Assembly: GCA_012927595.1 (NCBI GenBank)
Contig: JABBOW010000149.1
Location: forward strand, 1 to 44,520
Length of the DNA: 44,520 bases
Direction of reading: 5' to 3'
From: Cellulomonas sp.
Lineage (GTDB): Bacteria; Actinomycetota; Actinomycetes; Actinomycetales; Cellulomonadaceae
Each line of letters opens with the position of its first letter. Within the stretch, counting starts at the first letter, position 1. Positions 24,989 through 34,079 of this stretch are shown piece after piece. Made by a program: the position numbers and the translations under genes. The notes under the pieces are model-generated. The model was not told the origin of the DNA and made no database searches. It was given only the letters and a program-made list of their open reading frames with translations.

Positions 24989-25801
24989 TCAGCGACTCGT
25001 CGACACGCGGTACTGCGCGTTCGCGACCGGGACGGCGATCGCCAGGATGAGCACCGACCAGATCAGCGTGTACGCGGCCGCATGCTGCAGCGGCCACACC
25101 GTGGGCTCGGGGGTGTTCGCGGGGATGTTGCCGAACAGCTCACGAGCGGACTGCGTCACAGACGAGACGGGGTTCCACTCCGCGAACCTTCGCAGCGGCG
25201 CCGGGAGCGTGGACAGCGGGACGAATGTGTTGGCCACGAAGGTCATCGGGAAGATCACGATGAAAGAGGCGTTGTTCACGACCTCCGGACTAGGGACGAG
25301 CATGCCGATCCACGCCATGACCCACGAGACCGAATACGCGAAGATGAGCAGCAGACCGAAACCTGCGAGGGCCTCGAGCACCGAGCCGCGGATGCGCCAG
25401 CCGACCAGGAGCCCCGTGAGCGACATGACGACGAGCACGATCACGTTGTTGACGACGTCGGACAGCGTTCGTCCCGTCAGCACAGCGGACGGTGCCATGG
25501 GCAGCGATCGGAAGCGGTCAATGATGCCCTTCTTGACGTCGTCCGCCAGGCCCGCGCCCGTGATCGTGGCGCCGAAGATCACCGTCTGCGCGAAGATCCC
25601 GGCGATGAGGAACTCTCGATAGGCGGCTCCCCCGCCGGCCTGGTCGATCGCGCCTCCGAACACATACGAGAACAGCAGCACGAACATGATCGGCGACAGC
25701 GTCGTGAAGACGAGCAGGTCGGGGACCCGCTTGATCTTGATGATGTTGCGCTTCGCGACGACGTGGGCGTCCGCAATCACGTGCGGGATCCTCAGGGTCA
25801 T
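24989..25801 (-). CDS. ABC-2-type exporter permease (DrrB family)
   Basis: A 270-residue permease with six hydrophobic segments and the DrrB-type signatures: RNIIKIKRVPDLLVFTTLSPIMFVLLFSYVFGGAI, GLADDVKKGIIDRFRSLPMAPSAVLTGRTLSDV, and a late FPMTFVANTFVPLSTLPAPLRRFAEWNPVSSVTQSARELFGN. ATG 25801 overlaps the stop of the upstream ATPase gene (ATGA), so the pair is coupled. By family it forms the membrane part of a drug or lipid exporter; the substrate cannot be told. Confidence 0.9.
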   Translation of the reverse strand: MTLRIPHVIADAHVVAKRNIIKIKRVPDLLVFTTLSPIMFVLLFSYVFGGAIDQAGGGAAYREFLIAGIFAQTVIFGATITGAGLADDVKKGIIDRFRSLPMAPSAVLTGRTLSDVVNNVIVLVVMSLTGLLVGWRIRGSVLEALAGFGLLLIFAYSVSWVMAWIGMLVPSPEVVNNASFIVIFPMTFVANTFVPLSTLPAPLRRFAEWNPVSSVTQSARELFGNIPANTPEPTVWPLQHAAAYTLIWSVLILAIAVPVANAQYRVSTSR

Positions 25802-26781
25802 CGCACTACCTGCCGTCGCCGGACGTCAACGTCCGCGGGATCGGCCGCTCCGTGTCCCGTAAGGATCATGAAGACGTCGTCGAGCGTGGGGCGACGCAGT
25901 CCGACGTCATCGAGCCGCAGACCGACGGCGTCGAGCCGGCGCAACGCCTCGATGAGGACTGTGGCCCCGCCAGTCACTGGGAGCAGGACCGTGCGTCGCT
26001 GATGATCGTGCGTCGCAGGCCCTGTCCCGAGGGGCTCGAGCAGCTCACGAGCCTCGGTGAGCCGGTTGCCGTCAGAGACGGTGATGTCGAGCCGTTCGCC
26101 GCCGACCTGCCGCTTGAGCTCGTCAGACGTGCCGCTCGCGATGATCCTGCCGTGGTCGATGACGACGATCTTGTCTGCGAGGAGATCAGCCTCCTCGAGA
26201 TACTGCGTGGTGAGCAGCAAAGTCGTCCCGCCCGAGACCAGCGTCTGGATGATCTCCCACATCTCGGCCCGGCCGCGCGGGTCCAGCCCGGTCGTCGGCT
26301 CGTCCAGGAACAGCACCGGTGGGTCAGCAACCAGGGCTCCCGCAAGGTCGAGCCGTCGGCGCATGCCGCCCGAGTAGGTGCGGGCCGGGCGGTCCGCTGC
26401 CTCGTCGAGGCTGAACTGGGCGAGCAGCTCGCGCGCCCGCACCCGGCTCGCCCGACGACCGAGGTGGTACAGCCGACCGATCATGTCGAGATTCTCGAAC
26501 CCCGTCAGGTACTCGTCCACGGCGGCGTACTGACCCGACAGCCCGATCTTCCGACGCACCCCGGCCGGGTCGGTCAGGACGTCAACGCCCGCGACCTGAG
26601 CCTCGCCCGCGTCCGGGCGCAGCAGCGTCGCGAGGATGCGCACGACCGTCGTCTTGCCGGCCCCGTTGGGCCCGAGCAGCCCCAGAACCGTACCGGTCGG
26701 CACGGAGATGTCGACGCCGTCCAGCGCCGTCACCTTCCCGTACCGCTTCACGAGCCCCTGGGCCCGGATCGCCTCGCTCAT
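25798..26781 (-). CDS. ABC exporter ATP-binding protein (DrrA family)
   Basis: A 327-residue ABC ATPase. Walker A GPNGAGKTTVVRIL, Q-loop in GLSGQYAAVDEYLTG, signature YSGGMRRRLDLAGAL, Walker B VLFLDEPTTGLD and the switch region LLLTTQYLEEAD (Gln replacing the usual His, as is normal in DrrA-type proteins) are all present. The C-terminal ~100-residue DrrA extension ends RRPTLDDVFMILTGHGAAD. ATG 26781 (MSEAIRAQGLVKRYG) starts at the homology; upstream in-frame codons to 26811 are non-homologous. First gene of an operon with the permease. Confidence 0.93.
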   Translation of the reverse strand: MSEAIRAQGLVKRYGKVTALDGVDISVPTGTVLGLLGPNGAGKTTVVRILATLLRPDAGEAQVAGVDVLTDPAGVRRKIGLSGQYAAVDEYLTGFENLDMIGRLYHLGRRASRVRARELLAQFSLDEAADRPARTYSGGMRRRLDLAGALVADPPVLFLDEPTTGLDPRGRAEMWEIIQTLVSGGTTLLLTTQYLEEADLLADKIVVIDHGRIIASGTSDELKRQVGGERLDITVSDGNRLTEARELLEPLGTGPATHDHQRRTVLLPVTGGATVLIEALRRLDAVGLRLDDVGLRRPTLDDVFMILTGHGAADPADVDVRRRQVVR

Positions 26782-26891
26782 GCCTGACAGGCTAGGACCT
26801 TGGTCCCACACAACGCGAGACCTCTGGCCAGTTGCAGTCCGCCAGACGGTCCTCGGATTCCGCGAGCCCGAGCGAGTGATGGAATGGCGTC

Positions 26892-28754
26892 ATGCCACCG
26901 TTGCGATCGCGAACAGTCACCCACGGCAGGAACATGGCCGGCGCCCGCGCGCTGCTTCGCGCGGCCGGGGTAGCCCGTGAAGACATCGGGAAGCCGATCA
27001 TCGCCGTGGCGAACAGCTTCACCGAGTTCGTGCCGGGTCACACGCACCTGCAGCCGGTCGGCCGGATCGTCTCCGCAGCGATCTCGGCGGCCGGGGCCGT
27101 GCCGCGGGAGTTCAACACGATCGCGGTCGACGACGGCATCGCGATGGGCCACGAGGGCATGCTCTACTCGCTGCCGTCCCGTGACCTGATCGCCGACTCG
27201 GTCGAGTACATGGTCCAGGCGCACCGAGCCGACGCGCTGGTCTGCATCTCGAACTGCGACAAGATCACGCCTGGCATGCTGATGGCGGCCATGCGGCTCA
27301 ACATCCCGACAGTCTTCGTCTCGGGCGGCCCGATGGAGGGCGGCACCGCCGTCCTGACCGACGGCACCACCCGCACCCGCCTCAACCTCGTCACGGCGAT
27401 CGCCGACGCGGTCGCGGACACGGTGTCCGACGCCGACATCGACCTCATCGAAGAGGCAGCCTGCCCCACGTGCGGGTCGTGCTCCGGCATGTTTACCGCC
27501 AACTCCATGAACTGTCTCGTCGAGGCCCTCGGCCTGGCCCTGCCGGGCAACGGCTCGACCCTCGCCACCCACACCGCACGCCGCGACCTGTACGAGCAGG
27601 CGGGGCGCACCGCCGTGGAGATCACCCGCCGCTTCTACGAGCACGACGACGCCGCCGTGCTGCCGCGGTCGATCGCGACGCGGGCGGCCTTCGACAACGC
27701 GATGTCCCTCGACATCGCGATGGGCGGATCGACCAACACGATCTTGCACCTGCTCGCCGTCGCACACGAGGCCGAGCTCGACTACACGCTCGTCGACATC
27801 GAAGCGCGCTCCCTCGCCGTGCCGTGCCTGTGCAAGGTCGCGCCGAACGGCAGCTACCTCATGGAGGACGTCCACCGGGCGGGCGGTATCCCGGCGATCC
27901 TTGGTGAGCTGAACCGCGCCGGCCTGCTCCACAAAGACGTCCACTGCGTGCACGCCGACTCGCTGCAGACCTGGCTCGACGCCTGGGACATCCGCGGCGG
28001 CGGCCCCACGCCCGAGGCGATCGAGCTCTTCCACGCAGCACCGGGCCGCGTGCGCGCTGCCACGGCAGGCTCCCAGTCGGCGCGCTGGGACAGCCTCGAC
28101 CTGGATTCCGCGGCGGGCTGCATCCACGACGTCGCCCACGCCTACACGGTCGACGGCGGGCTCGCGGTGCTCCGCGGGAACCTCTCCGAGGACGGCTGCG
28201 TCGTCAAGACGGCCGGGGTCGACGAGTCGTGCTTCACGTTCTCCGGGCCGGCGCTCGTGCTGGAGTCCCAGGACGACGCCGTCGAGGCGATCCTGAGCGG
28301 CGGGGTCAAGGCCGGCGACGTCGTCGTCATCCGCTACGAGGGCCCGCGCGGCGGGCCTGGCATGCAGGAGATGCTCTACCCGACGTCCTACCTCAAGGGC
28401 CTCGGCCTGGGTGCCCAGTGCGCGCTCATCACCGACGGACGTTTCTCGGGCGGGACCTCCGGGCTGTCGATCGGGCACGTCTCCCCGGAGGCCGCCGCCG
28501 GCGGTGTCATCGCCCTCGTCCAGGACGGCGACACCATCGTCATCGACATCCCGCAGCGGTCGATCCACCTCGAGGTCTCCGACGAGGACCTCGCCGATCG
28601 CCGCGCGAAGCTCGAAGCCGGCGGCGGCTACCGGCCTGTCCTGCGCGACCGGGTCGTCTCGACCGCGCTGCGTGCGTATGCGGCCATGGCGCTGTCCGCC
28701 GACAAGGGCGCGGTGCGCGACGTCAGCCTCCTCGAACGACGCATCGCGCCATGA
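26892..28754 (+). CDS. ilvD: Dihydroxy-acid dehydratase
   Basis: A 620-residue IlvD, matching the E. coli length (616). It dehydrates 2,3-dihydroxy-3-methylbutanoate and its ethyl homologue to 2-keto acids in valine and isoleucine synthesis, and needs an Fe-S cluster. Seen: [16 protein letters not shown] at the start, [11 protein letters not shown] (Cys122) and [18 protein letters not shown] (Cys191, 194, 197). The position of the extra cysteine of the 2Fe-2S type (NPCN) reads VPGH, as in the oxygen-sensitive E. coli-type enzyme. Later [20 protein letters not shown] confirms the family. The gene overlaps a mini-ferredoxin by four bases, unlike the usual ilvD operons. Confidence 0.95.
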   Translation: MPPLRSRTVTHGRNMAGARALLRAAGVAREDIGKPIIAVANSFTEFVPGHTHLQPVGRIVSAAISAAGAVPREFNTIAVDDGIAMGHEGMLYSLPSRDLIADSVEYMVQAHRADALVCISNCDKITPGMLMAAMRLNIPTVFVSGGPMEGGTAVLTDGTTRTRLNLVTAIADAVADTVSDADIDLIEEAACPTCGSCSGMFTANSMNCLVEALGLALPGNGSTLATHTARRDLYEQAGRTAVEITRRFYEHDDAAVLPRSIATRAAFDNAMSLDIAMGGSTNTILHLLAVAHEAELDYTLVDIEARSLAVPCLCKVAPNGSYLMEDVHRAGGIPAILGELNRAGLLHKDVHCVHADSLQTWLDAWDIRGGGPTPEAIELFHAAPGRVRAATAGSQSARWDSLDLDSAAGCIHDVAHAYTVDGGLAVLRGNLSEDGCVVKTAGVDESCFTFSGPALVLESQDDAVEAILSGGVKAGDVVVIRYEGPRGGPGMQEMLYPTSYLKGLGLGAQCALITDGRFSGGTSGLSIGHVSPEAAAGGVIALVQDGDTIVIDIPQRSIHLEVSDEDLADRRAKLEAGGGYRPVLRDRVVSTALRAYAAMALSADKGAVRDVSLLERRIAP

Positions 28755-28981
28755 CCCGCAAGACCTACCGCGGCCCGCTGGTCGACGTCTCGTTCAACGG
28801 CACGATGTGCCGTCATGCCGGGGAGTGCGTGCGCGGCATGCCCGAGGTGTTCGACGCTGGCGCCGGACCCTGGATCAACCCTGAGGTCGCCAGCACGGCC
28901 GATACGGCAGACAGGCTCCGCGAGGCCGTCAGCCGGTGCCCTTCGGGCGCGCTGGCCATGGTCGAGCATCCCGAGGACTGA
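28751..28981 (+). CDS. Mini-ferredoxin-like (Fer4_19/YjdI-type) Fe-S protein
   Basis: A 76-residue protein with Cys20-x-His-x3-Cys26 ([17 protein letters not shown]) and a third cysteine in [10 protein letters not shown] (Cys63), plus the PWINPE motif. These are the marks of the divergent mono-cluster domain family (Fer4_19, E. coli YjdI-like). The protein probably carries one Fe-S cluster with three Cys and perhaps the His as ligands. ATG 28751 overlaps the ilvD stop (ATGA), so it is co-translated with an Fe-S dehydratase. A role in cluster delivery, repair or electron supply to IlvD is possible but inferred from position. Confidence 0.82.
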   Translation: MTRKTYRGPLVDVSFNGTMCRHAGECVRGMPEVFDAGAGPWINPEVASTADTADRLREAVSRCPSGALAMVEHPED

Positions 28982-28999
28982 CCGACCGCCCGGCCTCAC

Positions 29000-29130
29000 T
29001 CACCGGGCCCTGCGGGCCTCGACCAGCTGCTCGACGGTCGGTGCAGCTGCCGGCCACACGAGCCCGACGGTGGTGTCGTCAGCCACCTGCCGGTGAGGGC
29101 ATCCGTCGAAGTAGAGCAGCTCGACCTTTA
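29000..29130 (-). pseudogene. Fragment of a thioredoxin-like (DF-family) protein gene
   Basis: About 43 codons read KVELLYFDGCPHRQVADDTTVGLVWPAAAPTVEQLVEARRAR before a stop. The start matches a small actinobacterial thioredoxin-like family (VELLYFDxCPxWRVAD...) and the end matches its C-terminus (PTVEQLVEAL). The middle ~50 residues are missing, and no start codon or ribosome site is visible directly upstream (an in-frame TAA precedes). I read this as an internally deleted relic. Confidence 0.7.
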
Positions 29131-29197
29131 CCAGACCACGATCACCCGCGTTGGCCCCGACTGCCGGCGGAGCGAACGCGGTGTTAGTCCGTCGTGG

Positions 29198-30886
29198 TCA
29201 GGCGTCGATGACGATCGCGATGACGACGGGTTCACGCCGGTGCGTGCGCGTGATGTAGGAGCTCACGGCTCCGGCGATGACGGCCTCCAGCTTGCCGACC
29301 TCGTCGACGCCCTGTGTCGACGCCTTGCTCAACGCCCGCTCCACGGCCTCCGTCGCGCCGGTCAGGGCGAGGTCGGCGGTGACGAACCCCCGGGTGATGT
29401 ACTCCAGCGGCTCGGCCAGCGCGTTCGTGCCGGGCTCGAGGATCGCGAGGACCGTGACGATCCCGCTCTCGCTCAGCCGGCGCCGGTCCGCCAGGGTGTC
29501 CTCCGTGGCGCGCCCGACGGTGTCGCCGTCGACGAAGACCAGGTCCGCGACGACCTGCCCGGACAGCTTCGCGATGCCGTTGACAAGGTCGATCGTCGAG
29601 CCGTCGCGCGCGATGATGACGCGGTCGGGGTCCACACCCGTCTTGACCGCGAGCGCGGCGTTGGCGTGCAGGTGCTTGGCCTCTCCGTGCACGGGCAGGA
29701 CGTTCTTGGGCTTGAGGATGTTGTAGCAGTAGACGAGCTCGCCCGCGCTCGCGTGCCCAGACACGTGCACCTTCGCGTTGCCCTTGTGCACGACGTTCGC
29801 GCCGAGGTCGGTGAGCTTGTTGATGATCCCGTAGATCGCGTTCTCGTTGCCGGGGATCAACGAGCTGGCGAGCAGGACGGTGTCACCCGCGTTCAGACGG
29901 ATCTGGTGCTCGCCGTTCGCGATGCGCGAGAGGGCCGCCATCGGCTCGCCCTGGGAGCCCGTGCAGATGATCGTGACCTTGTCGTCAGGCATGGATCCGA
30001 GCTTCTTGAAGTCCACGACGAGCCCCCGCGGGATCTGCAGGTAGCCGAGGTCATGGGCGATACCCATGTTGCGGACCATCGAGCGCCCGACGAACGCCAC
30101 CTTGCGGCCGTGGCGGTCGGAGGCGTCGAGGATCTGCTGGATGCGGTGCACGTGGCTGGCGAAGCTCGAGACGATCACGCGCTGGGGTGCGGTCGCGAAC
30201 ACATTGTCGATCGCAGGCGTCAGCTCGCGCTCGGAGGTCGTGAAACCGGGAACCTCAGCGTTGGTCGAGTCGACCAGAAACAGGTCGACGCCCTCCTCGC
30301 CGAACCGGCCGAACGCCCGGAGGTCGGTGATCCGGTCATCGAGCGGGAACTGGTCCATCTTGAAGTCGCCGGTGTGCAGCACCAGCCCGGCGCTGGTGCG
30401 GATCACGACGGCGAGCCCGTCGGGGATGGAGTGGTTGACTGCGGCGAACTCGAGCCCGAACGGACCGGCCGTGTGCGTGCCGCCGGCCTCGACGCGGACG
30501 GTCGTGGGGTGGATCCGGTGCTCCTTGAGCTTGGACGTGATGAACGCCAACGTCAGCTCGGAACCGATGACGGGGATGTCGGACCGCTCGCGCAGGAGGT
30601 ACGGCACTCCCCCGATGTGGTCCTCGTGCCCGTGCGTGAGCACGATCGCGACGATGTCGGCGAGGCGATGCCGGATCGAGGTGAAGTCAGGCAGGATCAC
30701 GTCGATCCCGGGCTGGGTCTCCTCGGGGAAGAGCACCCCGCAGTCCACGACGAGCAGCTTGCCGTCGTACTCGAAGACCGTCATGTTGCGGCCGATCTCA
30801 CCGACTCCGCCGAGGAGGGTGATGCGCATCGCTCCGCGTTGGAGCACGGGCGGAGCGGTCAGCTTCATAGCGTGGGCGTTCTGCAT
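29198..30886 (-). CDS. rnj: Ribonuclease J
   Basis: A 562-residue metallo-beta-lactamase/beta-CASP nuclease. Motif 2 HGHEDH (85-90), a downstream metal His in AAVNHSIPDG, LHTGDFKMD, the beta-CASP motif VDSTNAEVPGFTTSE and the RNase J segments ICTGSQGEPMAAL and HVSGHASAGEL are all present. Length and the C-terminal domain fit RNase J, a 5'-3' exo/endonuclease for rRNA maturation and mRNA turnover. ATG 30886 has a perfect GGAGG; the frame continues upstream into the prfC region but is spurious. It follows the prfC gene with a 71-bp gap on the same strand, rather than lying next to dapA as is common in actinobacteria. Confidence 0.94.
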   Translation of the reverse strand: MQNAHAMKLTAPPVLQRGAMRITLLGGVGEIGRNMTVFEYDGKLLVVDCGVLFPEETQPGIDVILPDFTSIRHRLADIVAIVLTHGHEDHIGGVPYLLRERSDIPVIGSELTLAFITSKLKEHRIHPTTVRVEAGGTHTAGPFGLEFAAVNHSIPDGLAVVIRTSAGLVLHTGDFKMDQFPLDDRITDLRAFGRFGEEGVDLFLVDSTNAEVPGFTTSERELTPAIDNVFATAPQRVIVSSFASHVHRIQQILDASDRHGRKVAFVGRSMVRNMGIAHDLGYLQIPRGLVVDFKKLGSMPDDKVTIICTGSQGEPMAALSRIANGEHQIRLNAGDTVLLASSLIPGNENAIYGIINKLTDLGANVVHKGNAKVHVSGHASAGELVYCYNILKPKNVLPVHGEAKHLHANAALAVKTGVDPDRVIIARDGSTIDLVNGIAKLSGQVVADLVFVDGDTVGRATEDTLADRRRLSESGIVTVLAILEPGTNALAEPLEYITRGFVTADLALTGATEAVERALSKASTQGVDEVGKLEAVIAGAVSSYITRTHRREPVVIAIVIDA

Positions 30887-30957
30887 GTCGGTGCCTCCAG
30901 GGCAGAGGGCGGGGAGCCCTCGGGATCGTTCAGGTCGTAGTGGTGACGCACCGGCAT

Positions 30958-32559
30958 TCAGGCGGCGGGGTCGGCGAGGACGACGCCGGGGTACGCGCGT
31001 CGCACCGCCGAGACGCGCCAGATGTCGGAGAACAGTGCGAGCAGAGCGCCGTCGTGGCGGTGCAGGACCTCCACGCCGTGCTCGGCGTCGAGCGTGGCGA
31101 CCCACTCGCGGGTCGTCGTCATCGCGCGGGTGTAGCTGAGCCGTTCGAGCCGTACGGGCGAGCTGAAGTCATGGGCCATGCGGTGCTCGGCGACCTCGAA
31201 CTGCAGCGGGCCCACGGCCGCGACGACGGGCGCCTGGTCGCCGCGCAGCTCGGAGCGCAGCACCTGAACGACGCCCTCAGCCTCGAGCTGCTCGATGCCG
31301 CGGCGGAACTGCTTGTAGCGGCCGGCGTCGCGCGCTCGCACGACGGCGAAGTGCTCGGGCGCGAACGTGGGCAGCGGCGGGTACTCGACGCGCGTGCTCA
31401 GGTACAGGGTGTCCCCCACGCGGAGGTCCGATCCGTTGACGAGGCCGACGACGTCCCCTGGGTAGGCGGAGTCGATCACCGTGCGTTCACGGCCGAACGC
31501 CTGCTGGGCATACTTCGTCGCGAAGGTCCGCCCGGTGCGGGCCAGCGTCAGCACCATCCCTCGTTCGAACAGCCCGGAGCACACCCGGACGAACGCGAGC
31601 CGGTCTCGGTGCGCGGTGTCCATCCCGGCCTGCATCTTGAAGACGAACGCACTGAACGGCGCGTCGATCGCGCGTGGCGTCCCGTCCACCGCAGCTCGGG
31701 CACCGGGCGACGGCGCGAGGTCCACGAGCACGTCGAGCAGTGCGTGCACCCCGAAGTTGCGAACCGCTGAGGCGAAGAGGACCGGCGTCGAGACCCCCGC
31801 GAGGAAGGACTCCTGCGAGTGGTCGGCGCCCGCGGCGCCGAGCAGCTCGCTCTCCTCGACAGCCGTGGACCATGCGGAACCCTCGCGCGCGAAGGCACCG
31901 GCGTCGTCGAGCACCTCCTGCGGTGCGATGTGCGCACCGCCTGCGGTACCGGTGAAGCGCACGTAGTCGCCGGTCGCACGGTCCAGGACTCCCCGGAAGT
32001 CCCCTGCTACGCCGACGGGCCAGGTGAGGGGCGTCGGGTTCAGGCCTGTGCGCTCGGCGATCTCGTCCATCAGCGCCAGCGCGTCGCGGCCCGGGCGGTC
32101 CCATTTGTTGATCACCGTGATCAACGGGAGCCCCCGCTGCTTGCAGACCGCGAACAGCTTCATCGTCTGGGCCTCGAGGCCCTTGGCGGCATCGATGAGC
32201 ATCACCGCGGCATCGACCGCCGAGAGCACGCGGTAGGTGTCCTCCGAGAAGTCGGCGTGGCCAGGGGTGTCCAGGAGGTTGATCACCGCGTCCCGGTACT
32301 CGAACTGCAGCGACGCGGACGTGATGGAGATGCCACGGGCCTGCTCCATCTCCATCCAGTCAGACACGGTGTGCCGCCGCCCGCTCTTGCCGTTGATGTG
32401 CCCGGCCTCAGTGATTGCGTGCGCGTGCAGCGCGAGTGCCTCGGTCAGGGTCGACTTGCCGGCATCGGGGTGGCTGATGACCGCGAACGAGCGGCGCCGC
32501 GCCGTCTCGGACACGATGTCGGTGTCAAGGCGGACGTCGCTCAGGGCGCCGTGCTGCAC
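30958..32559 (-). CDS. prfC: Peptide chain release factor 3
   Basis: A 533-residue translational GTPase that recycles RF1/RF2 from the ribosome. GTPase motifs: P-loop SHPDAGKST (29-37), switch II LLDTPGHADFSEDTYRVL, NKWD (VINKWDRPGRD). The RF3 signature GRRHTVSDWMEMEQARGISITSAS and the C-terminal QFRRGIEQLEAEGVVQVLR are intact; length matches E. coli RF3 (529). GTG 32559 follows an AGGAGG site. Together with the downstream RNase J it makes a same-strand pair that may be cotranscribed. A short GC-rich segment rather than a clear terminator separates them. Confidence 0.95.
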   Translation of the reverse strand: MQHGALSDVRLDTDIVSETARRRSFAVISHPDAGKSTLTEALALHAHAITEAGHINGKSGRRHTVSDWMEMEQARGISITSASLQFEYRDAVINLLDTPGHADFSEDTYRVLSAVDAAVMLIDAAKGLEAQTMKLFAVCKQRGLPLITVINKWDRPGRDALALMDEIAERTGLNPTPLTWPVGVAGDFRGVLDRATGDYVRFTGTAGGAHIAPQEVLDDAGAFAREGSAWSTAVEESELLGAAGADHSQESFLAGVSTPVLFASAVRNFGVHALLDVLVDLAPSPGARAAVDGTPRAIDAPFSAFVFKMQAGMDTAHRDRLAFVRVCSGLFERGMVLTLARTGRTFATKYAQQAFGRERTVIDSAYPGDVVGLVNGSDLRVGDTLYLSTRVEYPPLPTFAPEHFAVVRARDAGRYKQFRRGIEQLEAEGVVQVLRSELRGDQAPVVAAVGPLQFEVAEHRMAHDFSSPVRLERLSYTRAMTTTREWVATLDAEHGVEVLHRHDGALLALFSDIWRVSAVRRAYPGVVLADPAA

Positions 32560-32733
32560 TCAGCCTCCTGGCCGATGTCGGATCATTGCGAGCCGTTCAG
32601 GTCATCTGCTAGCCAGTCTACCCTCGGGTAATCCCACGACTCGGCCCCAGTTCTCGGGCGGCTAACATCGCCAGATGGCAGTCATGATCTCGCACCGCGC
32701 TGCAGGCGACGCACGGTCGACGTCCCCGAGCCG

Positions 32734-33375
32734 ATGACCGAGGCCCGGCTGGACGGCGCCGAGGTCGAGCGCCTGACTCGGCGCGGCCTGCACCTGGCAC
32801 GGTTCACCGTCGCCTACAACGTCGCCGAGGGCGCCGTCGCGATCACGGCCGGGCTCGGGGCGGGCCTCGTCTCGGTGATCGGCTTCGGCATCGACTCCGG
32901 GATCGAGTCCTTCGCCGCAGTGCTGGTGGGTGCGCGCCTGGCAGCCCGCCTGCGCCACGGGGAGGCCGACGAGCGCACGGAGCGACTCGCGCTCAAGGCC
33001 GTCGCTGTCACCTTCTTCGTCCTCGCCGCGTACGTGATAGTGGCAGGGATTCGGGGACTGGTCGTCGGTGAGGTACCGACGAGCTCCCCGCTCAGCATCG
33101 TCGTCCTGGTCGCCTCGCTCGTGGTCATGCCGGTCCTGGCTGCCGCCAAGCGGCGCGTCGGGCTGCGCCTGGGTGACAACCTCATCCTCGCGGACGCCGC
33201 CGAGACCCGGATCTGCATCCTCCTGAGCATCTCCACCCTCACCGGCGTCGGCCTGTACCAGCTGACCGGCGCCAGCTGGCTCGATCCCGTCGCGGGGTTC
33301 GTCATCGCCGCATTTGCCGTTCACGAGGGCCGGGAGTCGTGGGCCGGCGAGCTCGTCGAGGACGCCGACGAGTGA
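32734..33375 (+). CDS. Cation-diffusion-facilitator-like membrane protein
   Basis: A 213-residue protein resembling the membrane domain of the cation efflux (CDF) family: five to six helices, with the TM1 segment FTVAYNVAEGAVAI, TM2 GFGIDSGIESFAAVLVGARLAAR carrying an Asp, TM5 NLILADAAETRICILLSISTL carrying an Asp, and the C-terminal WLDPVAGFVIAAFAVHEG. It lacks the CDF cytoplasmic metal-binding domain, so it is a short variant. ATG 32734 has only a weak ribosome site (CGAGCC); no in-frame alternative upstream carries homology. The transported ion is unknown. Confidence 0.75.
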   Translation: MTEARLDGAEVERLTRRGLHLARFTVAYNVAEGAVAITAGLGAGLVSVIGFGIDSGIESFAAVLVGARLAARLRHGEADERTERLALKAVAVTFFVLAAYVIVAGIRGLVVGEVPTSSPLSIVVLVASLVVMPVLAAAKRRVGLRLGDNLILADAAETRICILLSISTLTGVGLYQLTGASWLDPVAGFVIAAFAVHEGRESWAGELVEDADE

Positions 33376-33405
33376 GCCGCGCGCGGACCGATTACCGAGC
33401 GAAGG

Positions 33406-33948
33406 TCACCCCCACAGCGGCGTCTGCCAGTCGACGACGCTGAGCGGGACGACGAGCACCGGCCGGTGCTGGTGGTGGAAGAGCCGCACCGCCACCGAGC
33501 CCTCGACGGCCTCGCGGAACCTGGCACCCGTGCCGGGCGCCCGGGTGCCGACGACGATCGCGGCGGCGTCGACGGTGCGCGCCAGATGGGTCAGGGCGCG
33601 GTCCGGCCGGCCGGCCAGGTAGCGGAACTCCCACGGGACACCGGAGTCGCCCAGCACGTGGGTCAGCGACTCCTCGATCTGCCGCTGCGTCTCGAGCCAC
33701 GAGTCGTCCACGGAGTCCGGGTCGATCTCGGCGTGGCGCACCGTGCCGTCGGGATGCTCCTGGAAGGTGAACCGCGTCGGGTCCACATAGGCGAAGTAGA
33801 CGGCGACGCCGCCAGCGGCCCGGGACCAGGACGCGGCGGTGAGCGCCACCAGCTCCGGCTGGTGCGGGATGACCGCTACGACGATCGGATGCCCGCTGAA
33901 CGGCGTCATGCTCGACGGACTCGGCTGCGGTGCCTGTCGCGTGCTCAT
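33406..33948 (-). CDS. Universal stress protein family protein
   Basis: A 180-residue single UspA-like domain: start HPIVVAVIPHQPELVALTAAS (the usual VVGVDGS strand is altered), long central helix, and a C-terminal ATP-loop-like GTRAPGTGARFREAVEGSVAVRLFHHQHRPVLVVPL (pattern G-x2-G-x8-10-G-S/T). This suggests nucleotide binding but not a specific role. Residues 1-20 are extra compared with usual USPs. ATG 33948 is a plausible start. It converges on the cation-efflux-like gene with a 30-bp gap. Confidence 0.78.
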   Translation of the reverse strand: MSTRQAPQPSPSSMTPFSGHPIVVAVIPHQPELVALTAASWSRAAGGVAVYFAYVDPTRFTFQEHPDGTVRHAEIDPDSVDDSWLETQRQIEESLTHVLGDSGVPWEFRYLAGRPDRALTHLARTVDAAAIVVGTRAPGTGARFREAVEGSVAVRLFHHQHRPVLVVPLSVVDWQTPLWG

Positions 33949-34079
33949 CGGGCCATGTCAACTCTCTGTCGCCGAGCTACCCACACACATCGTGGCCGGT
34001 TCGTCCGGTGTCCCGCTAGCGTGGCCCCATTTCGATGCCAGCGCGCAAGATCGGCGAGGGACCTCACGCGACCTGAGGT

